A stretch of 64,000 nucleotides of DNA from JAZDEY01 sp043808325 [NCBI: Candidatus Eiseniibacteriota bacterium] (lineage in GTDB: Bacteria; Arandabacterota; Arandabacteria; Arandabacterales), in assembly GCA_043808325.1 (NCBI GenBank), contig JAZDEY010000083.1, forward strand, positions 124,001 to 188,000, read 5' to 3'. This document shows, in pieces, positions 24,035 through 32,805 of the stretch. The position numbers were made by a program, and so were the translations under genes. Under the pieces are notes generated by a model. It ran no database searches. It was not told the origin of the DNA and worked only from the letters and a program-made list of their open reading frames with translations. How positions within the stretch are numbered: position 1 is the stretch's first letter; each line of letters opens with the position of its first letter.

Positions 24035-25456
24035 ATGCGGTGCGCTTTGCGTTTTTATTTGGCTACGACTTGTATGGCGGCCCTCCTTGTGACCTCGGCA
24101 GTCTTACCTCTGGCTGCACTTGCTTCCATGAAGATCAACGAAGTCCTGCCTGCCCCCGCAAGTGATTGGGACGGGGATCTCCAGGCGGACTCCAAGAAGG
24201 ACGAGTGGGTGGAGATTGTAAACGACGGCCCTACGACCGTCGATGGCTCGCGTTACCTGTTGCTTAACGGTGAGAGCAAAGCCCTGGTGTACGGTTTTGC
24301 AGGTGCGATGCTTCCTGGGGCGCACACTACGGTCTACGGCAGTGACGCGACCTTATGGGAAAGCGAGAACGGACAATCTGCGATCGGCCTGAGTCTGAAT
24401 AACTCCGGAGATGTGGTCTGGCTTGCCGAGGTCGCGGGGTCCGATACCGTAGCGATCGATTCGCTATCGTTCTCTTCTTCCCAGGTCGGCTACGATGTTT
24501 CCTTGGGGAGGCTCCCGGACGGCTCGTCGGTGTGGGTGCTCTTCGATCACCTCTCACCCATGGGGGGCAACGATGCCGATCCCACGCCCGGCGCAGGGAA
24601 CTCCACCGATCCTGCGCCCCATATCCTGGAGGTTGAGCAGGATCCGCCCTATCCCACCCAGGATGACAGCGTCCACATCACCATAAGGGCTGGTGACGCC
24701 GCGGGCATTGCGCGGGTGGTGTTCTTTTATCAGTTCAATCTCGAGAATGGCGAGGAGCCGGAGATGCAATTGGTATCAGGCACGCCGGACCTGGGCGCGT
24801 GGTCCTATACCATACTGCCCGGCGCACCCGATGATTCGGTGCGCTACAAGGCATGGCTTTATGATGCTCAATCGTCGACGGTCACGGACTGGATGGGTTA
24901 CCGTGTACGAAGCGCAGGGGTGCCCATCAAAATCAATGAGGTTCTTGCAGATCCACCCAATGAGATCGCAGGCGACGCCAACCGGGACGGGATCAGGGAT
25001 TCAGCGGACGACGAGTTTGTCGAGCTCGTGAACTGCGGCGCCAACCCCGTGGACATATCCGGCTGGAAGCTGGCCGACGGCACTTCGATTCGGCACAATT
25101 TCCCGGTTACCGGGATGGTCGTGATGCCCGGGGAATTCGTGACGGTCTTTGGCGGTGGGGCTCCCACCGGTTTCTCGGGCAAAGTCTTTACCGCGTCATC
25201 GGGGGGACTGGGGCTCACCAATGTCGGCGACGTGGTCTCACTCCTGGATCGCGCCGGTGGGCTCGTAGATATTCACTCCTATGACGGTGAAGGCGGAAAA
25301 GATCAATCGATGATGCTCTACCCCGACTGCTCGGGCGGCTGGGTGCTTCCTTCCGAGGCTGGACTTACCGTTGCCTTCACACCTCATGAGCCCAACCGGG
25401 CAGGCAGTGCGGTTACCCCGTCCACCTGGGGCAGTATCAAGGGGCTCTTTAAGTAG
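24035..25456 (+). CDS. Secreted protein with two lamin-tail domains
   Basis: This 473-residue exported protein has a signal peptide that includes 'FYLATTCMAALLVTSAVLPL' and ends in 'AALAS'. Two lamin-tail domains follow. The first opens 'MKINEVLPAPASDWDGD' (about residue 31), the second 'IKINEVLADPPNEIAGDANR' (about residue 297). Both continue with the typical 'DEWVEIVN' or 'DEFVELVNCG' and 'DGSRYLL' or 'ISGWKLADGTS' strands. Between them lies an immunoglobulin-like region ('VHITIRAGDAAGIARVVFFY'). Such proteins are cell-surface or extracellular; the ligand is unknown. The ATG at 24035 lies ten bases after GGAGG. A TTG at 24026 is too close to that site to serve. A terminator follows at 25543. 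Confidence 0.8.
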   Translation: MRCALRFYLATTCMAALLVTSAVLPLAALASMKINEVLPAPASDWDGDLQADSKKDEWVEIVNDGPTTVDGSRYLLLNGESKALVYGFAGAMLPGAHTTVYGSDATLWESENGQSAIGLSLNNSGDVVWLAEVAGSDTVAIDSLSFSSSQVGYDVSLGRLPDGSSVWVLFDHLSPMGGNDADPTPGAGNSTDPAPHILEVEQDPPYPTQDDSVHITIRAGDAAGIARVVFFYQFNLENGEEPEMQLVSGTPDLGAWSYTILPGAPDDSVRYKAWLYDAQSSTVTDWMGYRVRSAGVPIKINEVLADPPNEIAGDANRDGIRDSADDEFVELVNCGANPVDISGWKLADGTSIRHNFPVTGMVVMPGEFVTVFGGGAPTGFSGKVFTASSGGLGLTNVGDVVSLLDRAGGLVDIHSYDGEGGKDQSMMLYPDCSGGWVLPSEAGLTVAFTPHEPNRAGSAVTPSTWGSIKGLFK

Positions 25457-25542
25457 TGGGCCCGGGCCGGCGGGGAGCCTCACCACCGGCCGTAGACGTG
25501 GATGGAGAAGCCCCGGGGAGTATGCCGGGAAGCAGTGGCAAA

Positions 25543-25567
25543 GGGAGGGCTCCGAGCCCTCCCTTTT
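25543..25567 (+). terminator. Rho-independent terminator after the lamin-tail gene
   Basis: GGGAGGGCT, loop CCG, AGCCCTCCC, then TTTT: a perfect 9-base GC-rich stem followed by a short T-run. Confidence 0.85.
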
Positions 25568-25570
25568 GAC

Positions 25571-25598
25571 TTGAGTTTAGGCACAGCCCCGCTATGAT
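25571..25598 (+). promoter_or_regulatory. Promoter of the nitroreductase gene
   Basis: TTGAGT (25571-25576) and TATGAT (25593-25598), 16 bases apart, immediately after the upstream terminator. The transcript would carry the nitroreductase and thiamine-binding genes. Confidence 0.55.
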
Positions 25599-25669
25599 TG
25601 GCGTAAGCGGCCCCGGGATTTGCCGCGGGGCCTGCGGGCTAGCAGCCTGATTGAACGGAGGTCAGCCTT

Positions 25670-26164
25670 TTGGATGCTCTCGAAGCACTCAGGGAAAGAA
25701 GAAGCGTTAGGGTCTACGAGGACAAACCGGTCCCCAGGCAGACAATCGAGCAGATAATCGACGCTGCACGCTTGGCTCCCACGGCCAATAACATTCAGCC
25801 GTGGGAATTCGTGGTAGTGACCGATAAGACCACAAGGAAGAGGATCGCCGACCTAACGGATTACGGCAGGTTCATTGCCCAGGCCGGAGCGTGCGTTGCC
25901 GTCTTCTGCAAGGACGTCAAACACTACCTCGAGGACGGCTCGGCCGCCACCGAGAATATCCTTGTGGCTGCTCATGCTCTCGGGCTTGGCACCTGCTGGG
26001 TCGCCGGCTACAAGAAGGACTATGCTCTCCCGGTGCGCAAGATCCTCGGCGTGCCCGAGGGGCACAATCTGGTAAGCCTGATAGCGCTCGGGTATCCGGG
26101 CGTCAGGGCCGCGGCTCACGACAAGCGTGAGCTAAGCGACGTGCTTCACTGGGAGAAATTCTAG
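25670..26164 (+). CDS. Nitroreductase family FMN oxidoreductase
   Basis: This 164-residue NAD(P)H:FMN-dependent oxidoreductase of the nitroreductase superfamily begins with the canonical 'LEALRERRSVRVYEDKPV', the FMN-phosphate-binding 'RRSVR'. It continues 'QIIDAARLAPTANNIQPWEF', 'DGSAATENILVAAHALGLGT', 'CWVAGY' and 'LVSLIALGYPG'. It is short for the family (usually 170-220) because the middle helical excursion is reduced. Substrates of this group are unpredictable: quinones, nitroaromatics, flavins. The start is TTG after ACGGAGGT. It is followed 41 bases later by a thiamine-binding-like gene, suggesting a shared cofactor or salvage context, though that is only positional. Confidence 0.88.
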   Translation: MDALEALRERRSVRVYEDKPVPRQTIEQIIDAARLAPTANNIQPWEFVVVTDKTTRKRIADLTDYGRFIAQAGACVAVFCKDVKHYLEDGSAATENILVAAHALGLGTCWVAGYKKDYALPVRKILGVPEGHNLVSLIALGYPGVRAAAHDKRELSDVLHWEKF

Positions 26165-26205
26165 GGAGATTCCAGGCGGGTTTCTCTGAGCGAGGAGGGA
26201 CTCTT

Positions 26206-26508
26206 ATGGCAGTTGCCGAGATCAGCGTCGTACCGGTGGGAACCGCGAATGCGAGCATCAGTGACTATGTGGTGGGGGCGGTGAAGATCGTTCGGGCGAG
26301 CGGCCTCAAGTATGAGCTATCATCAATGGGGACCAACGTGGAAGGCGATGTCGCAAGTATCCTTGACGTTGTGCGGCGGGTCCACGAGGCTTGCTTTGAA
26401 GCCGGCGCCGTGCGCGTACTTACAACCCTCAAGATCGATGACCGCAGGGACAAGCACCTCTCCATAGAGGGTAAGAAGTCCGCAGTCACGGGGAAGCTGA
26501 AAACGTAG
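26206..26508 (+). CDS. MTH1187/YkoF-type thiamine-binding protein
   Basis: This 100-residue protein of the MTH1187 (formerly DUF77) family is a ferredoxin-like alpha/beta fold that oligomerises, and some members bind thiamine or its pyrimidine. It has the family's opening strand 'VAEISVVPVGTANASISDYV', the central 'SGLKYELSSMGTNVEGDVAS', and the closing 'LTTLKIDDRRDKHLSIEGKK'. 'MGTNVEGD' and 'KIDDRRDK' are the most conserved pieces. The role is probably a soluble thiamine carrier or sensor; no transporter is nearby. The start has GAGGAGGG upstream. Confidence 0.9.
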   Translation: MAVAEISVVPVGTANASISDYVVGAVKIVRASGLKYELSSMGTNVEGDVASILDVVRRVHEACFEAGAVRVLTTLKIDDRRDKHLSIEGKKSAVTGKLKT

Positions 26509-26527
26509 GCGGCTCGGTCCGGCCCGG

Positions 26528-26986
26528 TTACTTCAGGAGGAGCCGGTGCATCTTGTCCGCCCAGGGTGCGATCGGAGTCAGAGCAACAGTCTTCACGAGT
26601 TTGCCGTCTTCAAAAACGAACTGCTTGCCCGCCTCGATGTAGGTCCATCTTTCGACGGTTCTTCCTAGGACGATCTCGCGATACCTGGTCGACGGAAAGC
26701 CATAGGTTTCGAAGGTGGCTTTCATATCCCCGCGCAAGCGTGATGCCCAGAGCTGCAACCTGTACTGCCGCTCCTCGCGACCGCTCTGGACCAGTTTGTG
26801 GCGAGGGACATCAGTGCCACCTTGGTCGGCCGTGGTTGTGGCCCCAGCCGGTGCGGACTCGGTACCCAGCAAAGCCGCGTCCGAGGCGCCCGCCGCAGAG
26901 GCCGCACGTGGAAAGAAACACCCCCAGAGGACTGCCGCAAGGATCAAAAACCCATATGTCCAGAACCCGCGTCTCCAGCCCTTCAT
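26528..26986 (-). CDS. Small lipoprotein of unknown function
   Basis: This 152-residue exported protein begins 'MKGWRRGFWTYGFLILAAVL' followed by WGC, an acceptable lipobox (L-W-G-C). A low-complexity Ala/Gly/Thr linker of about 40 residues leads to a compact C-terminal domain. That domain contains 'RLRGDMKATFETYGFPSTRY', 'VLGRTVERWTYIEAGKQFVF' and 'EDGKLVKTVAL', a pattern that resembles SmpA/OmlA-type small outer-membrane proteins (a pointing turn followed by 'W-Y ... F-F-x-G'). I do not recognise the exact family. It is convergent with the thiamine-binding gene and divergent from the pilin cluster. Confidence 0.6.
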   Translation of the reverse strand: MKGWRRGFWTYGFLILAAVLWGCFFPRAASAAGASDAALLGTESAPAGATTTADQGGTDVPRHKLVQSGREERQYRLQLWASRLRGDMKATFETYGFPSTRYREIVLGRTVERWTYIEAGKQFVFEDGKLVKTVALTPIAPWADKMHRLLLK

Positions 26987-27104
26987 CGCTTACCATCCCC
27001 CCAATCAATCATAACCCACAAAGGCCCGGATTTCAAGAAGGCCTTAAGTGCCCCGTCCAAACTTTAGATTCCGGGCACACAACGGAGTTCCCCCAATTTT
27101 GTTG

Positions 27105-27134
27105 TTGACTCCGACCGGTGGAGGGGCGTATCAT
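27105..27134 (+). promoter_or_regulatory. Promoter of the pilin-like gene cluster
   Basis: TTGACT (27105-27110) and TATCAT (27129-27134), 18 bases apart. The leader would be about 230 bases long before the first pilin ATG. It contains a perfect 7-base inverted repeat, GATTGCA-TTT-TGCAATC, at 27150-27166. I see nothing else definite in 26987-27371; the c-di-GMP riboswitch core motifs are absent. Confidence 0.55.
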
Positions 27135-27371
27135 GCTAGCAAGAGGGCGGATTGCATTTTGCAATCAAGTGTTGCTTTATGTGGTGGATGGAAGCAGCCA
27201 GATTTGCCAACACGGCGGTCGCATTCCTAACGTCTTATAAAATAGTGAGATAGAGCGATGGGTATAATGTCTTCTCCTGCGGAGACGGCACGGCCAATGC
27301 ATAATATCAAGTCAGGGTTTGCACAACCCCTTGGCGACAAGGGTGGAATCGACTGCAGAGGAGGCCCTGAA

Positions 27372-27896
27372 ATGACGAAATCAATTGTGAATCAAACGCG
27401 CGGAGAGCAGGGATTCTCGATGATCGAGCTCCTCGTGGTTATTGGGATCGCCGGGATTTTGCTTGCCGCAGCTCTGCCTGCGATGCGGAATTACACTGGA
27501 ACAGCGAGGCTAACTGGAGCCGCCGACGAGGTTGCGAGCACGCTGAAGCTTGCTCGTCAGAGGGCCGTTGCAACAAACGGTCACGTGGTCGTCCAGTTCG
27601 ATACAGGAACCTCCAGTTTCTATCTCTTCGACGACAAGGACCAGAGTGGGTCACGCGACGGCAACGAGACCATGGCGGGTCCGTACGACGTCACCAAGGG
27701 TGTGGCCCTGGCCGAGGTCGGGTTTGCCGATGAGCGCGTCACGTTCGATGCGAGAGGATCGGCAAGTGAATCGGAGGCGGTTATCCTGGTCAACAACGGC
27801 CAGGCCGCACAGAGGGTGGATGTGACCGCAGCCACCGGCCTTATCTATGTTTCCGGCATTTACGAGTACACCGAAGGCCAGGGGCACGCTCATTAG
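27372..27896 (+). CDS. GspH/FimT-type pseudopilin
   Basis: Type IV pilin-like protein (174 residues) of the GspH/FimT group. The class III signal is 'MTKSIVNQTRGEQG' cut before 'FSMIELLVV', with the required Glu at +5 and a hydrophobic helix 'LLVVIGIAGILLAAALPAM'. The globular part includes 'DEVASTLKLARQRAVATNGH', the FimT/GspH hallmark. The start at 27372 is preceded by GAGGAGGC; the frame is open upstream to 27258 without a comparable site. It is the first of four consecutive pilin-like genes and would be a minor subunit initiating or capping the filament. The assembly ATPase, platform protein and peptidase are not in the window. Confidence 0.88.
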   Translation: MTKSIVNQTRGEQGFSMIELLVVIGIAGILLAAALPAMRNYTGTARLTGAADEVASTLKLARQRAVATNGHVVVQFDTGTSSFYLFDDKDQSGSRDGNETMAGPYDVTKGVALAEVGFADERVTFDARGSASESEAVILVNNGQAAQRVDVTAATGLIYVSGIYEYTEGQGHAH

Positions 27897-27909
27897 GAGG
27901 AGCACGCGA

Positions 27910-28299
27910 ATGCTGAGTCTACTTCGCAATGAGGAAGGAATGACGCTGATCGAGCTGCTCGTAGTGTGCGTCATCCTAGGCATCGCATTTCTGGGTCTCG
28001 CGGGCATCTTTCCCTTGAGTGTGAAGAATCTCAATCAGAGTAGGATGCGGACGGTGGCGACCGACCTCGCGCAACAGAAGATGGAGGAGCTGGTGAGGCT
28101 CAAGGGCAACGATGCCGACCTCACCGCGGGTGCCCCCCATGACGATCCGGATAATCCTGTGAGGACGACGTTCAACAGATACTGGACGGTTACTGACGAC
28201 ACCCCGATGGTTGGGATGAAGAAGATAATGGTCAGAGTGACTTACCCGCGGGGAACCGACTTGCGGGACGTCCAAATCGAGACATATATCACAATATGA
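27910..28299 (+). CDS. PilV/GspI-type pseudopilin
   Basis: This 129-residue type IV pilin-like protein has the leader 'MLSLLRNEEG' cut before 'MTLIELLVVCVILGIAFLGL' (Glu at +5). A short globular domain follows, with 'DLAQQKMEELVRLKG', the phrase typical of PilV/GspI minor pilins, and a C-terminal strand 'KKIMVRVTYPRGTDLRDVQI'. GGAGGAGC lies before the ATG, 13 bases after the previous gene. It would stand next to the FimT-like and PilW-like subunits in a minor-pilin tip complex. Confidence 0.85.
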   Translation: MLSLLRNEEGMTLIELLVVCVILGIAFLGLAGIFPLSVKNLNQSRMRTVATDLAQQKMEELVRLKGNDADLTAGAPHDDPDNPVRTTFNRYWTVTDDTPMVGMKKIMVRVTYPRGTDLRDVQIETYITI

Positions 28300-28343
28300 C
28301 ATGACGGCTGACAAGTCCACCGGCGATGAGATTGTGAGGGACG

Positions 28344-31319
28344 ATGATGAGAAACAATAAGGGCTTCACGTTGATCGAGGTGCTCATAGTTGCAGTTATC
28401 GGGGTAATCATCGCCGGGGCGCTGATCTACATCCTGAACAACAGCCGAAGAGCCTCCAGGATCGCCGAGCTCGAGTCGCAGGCCCAGCAGAACGCAAGGG
28501 TGGCCATCGACTATATCACTAAGGATCTGAGAAGCCTGGGCTATGGCGTGGACGTATCTCAGGGCCAGCCCGCAATCGCCTACGCCGATCCCTACGATCT
28601 TGTCTTCAATGCCAATATCGAACCCGAACCCGATAACGCGAGCAAACCGGGGTACCCGGCTGCGATCAGCATCGCTTCAGCGCCCGCGAGCGTCCCACCG
28701 TCAGGCACAACACTCTATGGGCCGACCGTTACCTATGGAACCGGCGCCGAGACCATCCGCTTCACATTTGATTCGAATGAGGACGGCGCGATCGACGTGA
28801 GCGATAAGGGCGATGAGGACATTGAGACCTCAACGCCCAACCCAAATGATTACGCGCTCGGCAAGCAGGTCTACGGTTTCGACGGTGGTTCGAATGGTGG
28901 AACCAATGCGGCGTTTGCCCTGCTGCGGGGCCCGGACGCATACCCTGATGGCACCCACCCCCAGCCCCTCTTCACCTATTGGTATGATAATGATGATGAT
29001 CCTACTACCACCGACGTTTTGTGGGGCGATACGGACGGCAGCGGGGTCCTCGATGAGGCCGAGATAGTGGCCCTGACGCCTGTGACGGCAGCCAACCATG
29101 CGAAAATAGACCGGATCGGCATTTACGTGATAGGGACCGCTCGCGCTCCCGATAACAGATATGTGGAGAACCAGGGCTACCGAGAAACCGTGATGACCTC
29201 CGAGGTGGGAATCAGGAATGTGGGTATGAAGACCGGTTTCATAGTAGGAATGGTTTTCGATGATCGGAATGCTGACGGAGTCCGCGACGCCGGCGAGACC
29301 GGTATCTTGGGTGCCATCGTGCGGCTCAACACCGGCCAATCGAAGACCACGGGGGCCGACGGCCTGTATTCCTTCCGAGTCGACCCCGGGACTTACACTG
29401 TGACTGAGACGAATCCCGTGATTTACACGCCACCCAAAGGAAGATCCACGACGCCCGATATTGTCATGGTCACCGTTGCCAAAGGGACTGTCTCCCAGGT
29501 GGATTTCGGTGACAGGACGGACTACGGTCAGATACTTGGTAAGGTGATCCTTGACGAAAACGGCGATGGCACCCTTGACCCAGGTGAGCCCGGTGTGCAG
29601 GGAGTTGATATCGCTCTTGATACTGGTAAACAGACGCTTTCTGGGGCTGACGGCAGCTACCAGTTTGACGTGCCCACTGGTTCTTATACCATAACCATGA
29701 CGGTGCCCCGTGGATATATCGCCGTGGGTCCGGCCTCAGTCAACCGGACGCTGGCGTCACAGGGGGACACGGCACAAGTCAACTTTGGCCTTGCGGTTCA
29801 CCGCGACACGGGAATCATCAACGGGCTCGTATTCAATGACGCCAACCGAGACAGTATACATGACATCGGTGAGACCGGAATAGCGACCGTTCCCATAACG
29901 CTTGACAGCGGTGACAGCACGGTCACCAGCGCTTCGGGGATCTACTCGTTCACGGTGGTGCCCGGCACCTACTCCGTCACTGAGTATGATCTGGGAGGAT
30001 ATTCCTCCACAACCATAAACCATGTGACCGGCATCGTCCTTCAGACCGACTCCACGAGGACCGTGAATTTCGGGGACATACTATCCTCGACCTTGAGCTT
30101 CCAGGTGATCACTCTAGGTGCGACTCAGAGGGCCCTGTGTATTGCCTCCGGCGATCTGAACGAATTCAAGGGGACACCAGCCCCCGAGATAGTGCTGGGC
30201 ACCAAGTACGTGAGCGGCGTCAGTAACCTTAACGTCTGGAAAAACAACTACGTTAACTCCAGCACTCCCAACTCATCGATCTTTGGCCAAAACCCGTGGT
30301 ACAGCCGTTCGAACAATAACGAGGACATTAATGCCGTGAATATGGGGGATACTAACGGAGATGCTACGAAAGACGTGGTGACGGGCATGACGTCCGTCTC
30401 GGGCAAGACCCTTATCTGGCGGACGGCAACAAACGGTAGCAGTGCCGGGCAGCTGCCCACGACGCCGACAAGCAGCTTCATTGCCCAGGGGCTTCCCGAC
30501 GTGCTCGCCGTTGTGCTCTCCAATGTCGATGGCGATTCGGACGGGGATGCCGTACTAGGTACGCAGTATTCGGCCAACTTCGGCAGACTTGAGGTCTGGT
30601 TCAACAACGGCTCCGGGATCTATACACACGATAATAGCCTGGATGTCTATCAGGCGGCGGGGAGTCACGACATTGGAGCCGTGAGATCGCTTGCGGTCGG
30701 CAATGTTGCTGGAACTGCGGCTTCCGATGTAGTTCTTGGCACCGCGACTGGTACTAACACCGGGAAGGTGGAGATCTTCAGAGACAGCGGTTCCCCGGAC
30801 GGCAGGTATACGTACTTGACGACCCTCAATAGCACCGGAGAAGTAAATGCTGTGGCCATTCGGGACATGCTCGAGGACACCAACGGAGACGTTGACATAG
30901 TTGTCGGAACCAAGACGGGGGCGGGATCCGGTAGAATCGATCTCTGGCTCAATAACGGTGACGGCACCTTCGGAGATTACGATTCAACCCTCGGCTACAA
31001 CGTGCCCTCGGACACGGTAGCCATCGCCGGTGAAGTTCTCTGCCTTGGTGTTGAGAAGTTCGATCGGGATGTGTATCCGGACGTCGTGGCCGGGATCAAG
31101 AGCTCCGGCAGTTACGTGGGACAGCTCCAAATCTATTCTTGCTATGGATACATGCCACCTGCTCCCACGTGGACCAGCCAGGGTGTGGGTAATGTGGGTG
31201 AAGTAATCACCCTGACCATCGACGACTTCAATATGGACTCGCGCAAGGACATAGCCATTGGAACCAGAACATCGGCGAGTCAGGGTACCGTCGTGGTCTT
31301 CTTCAACACCGTTCAATGA
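28344..31319 (+). CDS. Giant PilW-like pseudopilin with SdrD-B-like domains and seven-repeat propeller
   Basis: A 991-residue protein, three to four times the size of normal PilW. It starts with a class III signal, 'MMRNNKG' cut before 'FTLIEVLIVAVIG' (Glu at +5), and a pilin domain to about residue 297 with PilW-type 'AQQNARVAIDYITKDLRSLG'. Three SdrD-B-like (Cna-B fold) domains follow at about 298-395, 396-489 and 490-578, each opening with a calcium-type loop such as 'DDRNADGVRDAGETGI', 'DENGDGTLDPGEPGV' and 'DANRDSIHDIGETGI'. The last ~410 residues hold seven FG-GAP/VCBS-like repeats ('DTNGDATKDVVTG', 'NVDGDSDGDAVLGT', 'FNMDSRKDIAIGT' and others), suggesting a seven-bladed propeller. The design looks like a filament-tip adhesin: pilin base, rigid stalk, binding head. 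Confidence 0.85.
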   Translation: MMRNNKGFTLIEVLIVAVIGVIIAGALIYILNNSRRASRIAELESQAQQNARVAIDYITKDLRSLGYGVDVSQGQPAIAYADPYDLVFNANIEPEPDNASKPGYPAAISIASAPASVPPSGTTLYGPTVTYGTGAETIRFTFDSNEDGAIDVSDKGDEDIETSTPNPNDYALGKQVYGFDGGSNGGTNAAFALLRGPDAYPDGTHPQPLFTYWYDNDDDPTTTDVLWGDTDGSGVLDEAEIVALTPVTAANHAKIDRIGIYVIGTARAPDNRYVENQGYRETVMTSEVGIRNVGMKTGFIVGMVFDDRNADGVRDAGETGILGAIVRLNTGQSKTTGADGLYSFRVDPGTYTVTETNPVIYTPPKGRSTTPDIVMVTVAKGTVSQVDFGDRTDYGQILGKVILDENGDGTLDPGEPGVQGVDIALDTGKQTLSGADGSYQFDVPTGSYTITMTVPRGYIAVGPASVNRTLASQGDTAQVNFGLAVHRDTGIINGLVFNDANRDSIHDIGETGIATVPITLDSGDSTVTSASGIYSFTVVPGTYSVTEYDLGGYSSTTINHVTGIVLQTDSTRTVNFGDILSSTLSFQVITLGATQRALCIASGDLNEFKGTPAPEIVLGTKYVSGVSNLNVWKNNYVNSSTPNSSIFGQNPWYSRSNNNEDINAVNMGDTNGDATKDVVTGMTSVSGKTLIWRTATNGSSAGQLPTTPTSSFIAQGLPDVLAVVLSNVDGDSDGDAVLGTQYSANFGRLEVWFNNGSGIYTHDNSLDVYQAAGSHDIGAVRSLAVGNVAGTAASDVVLGTATGTNTGKVEIFRDSGSPDGRYTYLTTLNSTGEVNAVAIRDMLEDTNGDVDIVVGTKTGAGSGRIDLWLNNGDGTFGDYDSTLGYNVPSDTVAIAGEVLCLGVEKFDRDVYPDVVAGIKSSGSYVGQLQIYSCYGYMPPAPTWTSQGVGNVGEVITLTIDDFNMDSRKDIAIGTRTSASQGTVVVFFNTVQ

Positions 31320-31333
31320 TGTGAGGTGGTAAA

Positions 31334-32656
31334 ATGCTTCTGCGAAATGAGGAAGGGAGCGGGCTGGTTCTCGCGATCTTGATAATTGTCGCGCTGTTTG
31401 TGCTGGGTACGTCGCTGGCATTTCTCACGCGCACCGACGTGAATATCTCCGGCCATCAGACCCAGTATGTTGAGGCGGTCTACGTGGCGGAGGCAGGCGT
31501 CGAGGAGGCAATCCAGAGGCTCTCGCTTCCTGATTCGACCAACGTGACGGTCAATGGCACCAGCATAAATGCCGCGATAAAGGATGCCTCCAATCCACCG
31601 AACCCCAACTGGAAAGCCCGGATTTTCCTGTGCCGGCCTGGTCAGGCGCCCGCGGCAGGCACGAACGAATACCACACGGTAACAGTTCAGAACGCCGCAA
31701 ACTGGTTAGCCTACAGTACGGCAAGTGATCTCGCCAAGGCCCTGACGATAGAGCACAAATGGAAGGACCGTAATGATGACGGGGCGAGAGCGGATACGGA
31801 AATCGTCCGCTACGATCCGGGCAAGGTGCCGCCCGAGAACTTCAAGACGGGCAGCGTCGTGGAAGTCATATCCGTTACAGGCAAGAGCGCCACCGCCGAG
31901 CGCCAGATCAAATCTGAGGTCACCAAGTTCCCCCTGAATGTAAACGTGAAGGCTGCCGTCCTTTCTGACGGAAAAGCGAACCTAAAAGGAAGCCTCACGG
32001 TATGTGGGCACGACCATTCCATCGGCACCCTTCAGGACGCTGACATACCTGATTGTGCCGATTACACGTCCTGCCACCAAAGTGGTGGCGTTCCATGCGT
32101 CGATAATGGCTGTCTGTATGCTGTGATGACCACGGGGGACGTGATCGATAAAACCAACAACACGAAACTGGCGGGAGTTGACGCAGCGGGGGGCTCGTAT
32201 CCGGAGAACACGGATTCATCCAACACTTTCTACACTCTTGCCCAAACCTTGGGCCTCACTCAGGAAGAAGTGGACAATATTCTTGCGCAGGCGAACCACC
32301 ACAGCGGGAACGAACCCGGCCAGCTCGACGGCATAACCTACATAGATCATGACGCCACGGGCGCAGAGAAGTTCAATAACGTCAACGGCTCTGGGCTTCT
32401 GTACGTAAATGGCGATCTCGATGTTGCCTCGGGGGGGATGGTCTGGAGGGGGCTTGTCTACGTCGAAGGGGACTTTAAGATTACCGGGAAAACCTGGATA
32501 CTCGGGGCTGTTGTTGTGAAGGGCTCGACTGAGACTGCGGTCAATTTCGGCGCGGGCACGCCAAGCATCCTCTATAGTAGTGAAGCTCTCGACTATTACC
32601 TGAGGCAGCCCCTCGGCTTCGTGCAGATCGGCTGGAAGGAGACCAGCGGGCTTTAG
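31334..32656 (+). CDS. PilX-like pilus assembly protein
   Basis: This 440-residue protein has a PilX-type N-terminus: 'MLLRNEEGSGLVLAILIIVA' with a cleavage-type Gly and a long hydrophobic helix but no Glu at +5, as in GspK-like tip subunits. The next part, 'GHQTQYVEAVYVAEAGVEEA' followed by 'IQRLSL', is the PilX N-terminal domain. The C-terminal part has a beta-solenoid-like run ('GLLYVNGDLDVASGGMVWRG', then 'LVYVEGDFKITGKTWILGAV') as seen in large PilX relatives. It ends the pilin-like cluster, 14 bases after the giant fusion; GTGAGGTGG precedes the start. A role at the pilus tip with the three other minor subunits is inferred. Confidence 0.85.
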   Translation: MLLRNEEGSGLVLAILIIVALFVLGTSLAFLTRTDVNISGHQTQYVEAVYVAEAGVEEAIQRLSLPDSTNVTVNGTSINAAIKDASNPPNPNWKARIFLCRPGQAPAAGTNEYHTVTVQNAANWLAYSTASDLAKALTIEHKWKDRNDDGARADTEIVRYDPGKVPPENFKTGSVVEVISVTGKSATAERQIKSEVTKFPLNVNVKAAVLSDGKANLKGSLTVCGHDHSIGTLQDADIPDCADYTSCHQSGGVPCVDNGCLYAVMTTGDVIDKTNNTKLAGVDAAGGSYPENTDSSNTFYTLAQTLGLTQEEVDNILAQANHHSGNEPGQLDGITYIDHDATGAEKFNNVNGSGLLYVNGDLDVASGGMVWRGLVYVEGDFKITGKTWILGAVVVKGSTETAVNFGAGTPSILYSSEALDYYLRQPLGFVQIGWKETSGL

Positions 32657-32805
32657 CCGCAGATCAAGAGCGCTGAAGCTTCGACCCTTGTCCCGATCCT
32701 TCGGGGCTACTGCCCGCAAATCCGCTTGACTACCGTTTTCACCGGTGGGAACATCGCTTCCAAGGAGGACCTGCCCTGGCTAAGACCATCCACAAGGAAC
32801 TCGCC

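Noticed and set aside
27135-27371. Cyclic-di-GMP riboswitch in the pilin leader
   Set aside because: Looked for the GEMM-type ACGCACAGGGCAAACC and GACGCAAAGCC elements; neither is present.
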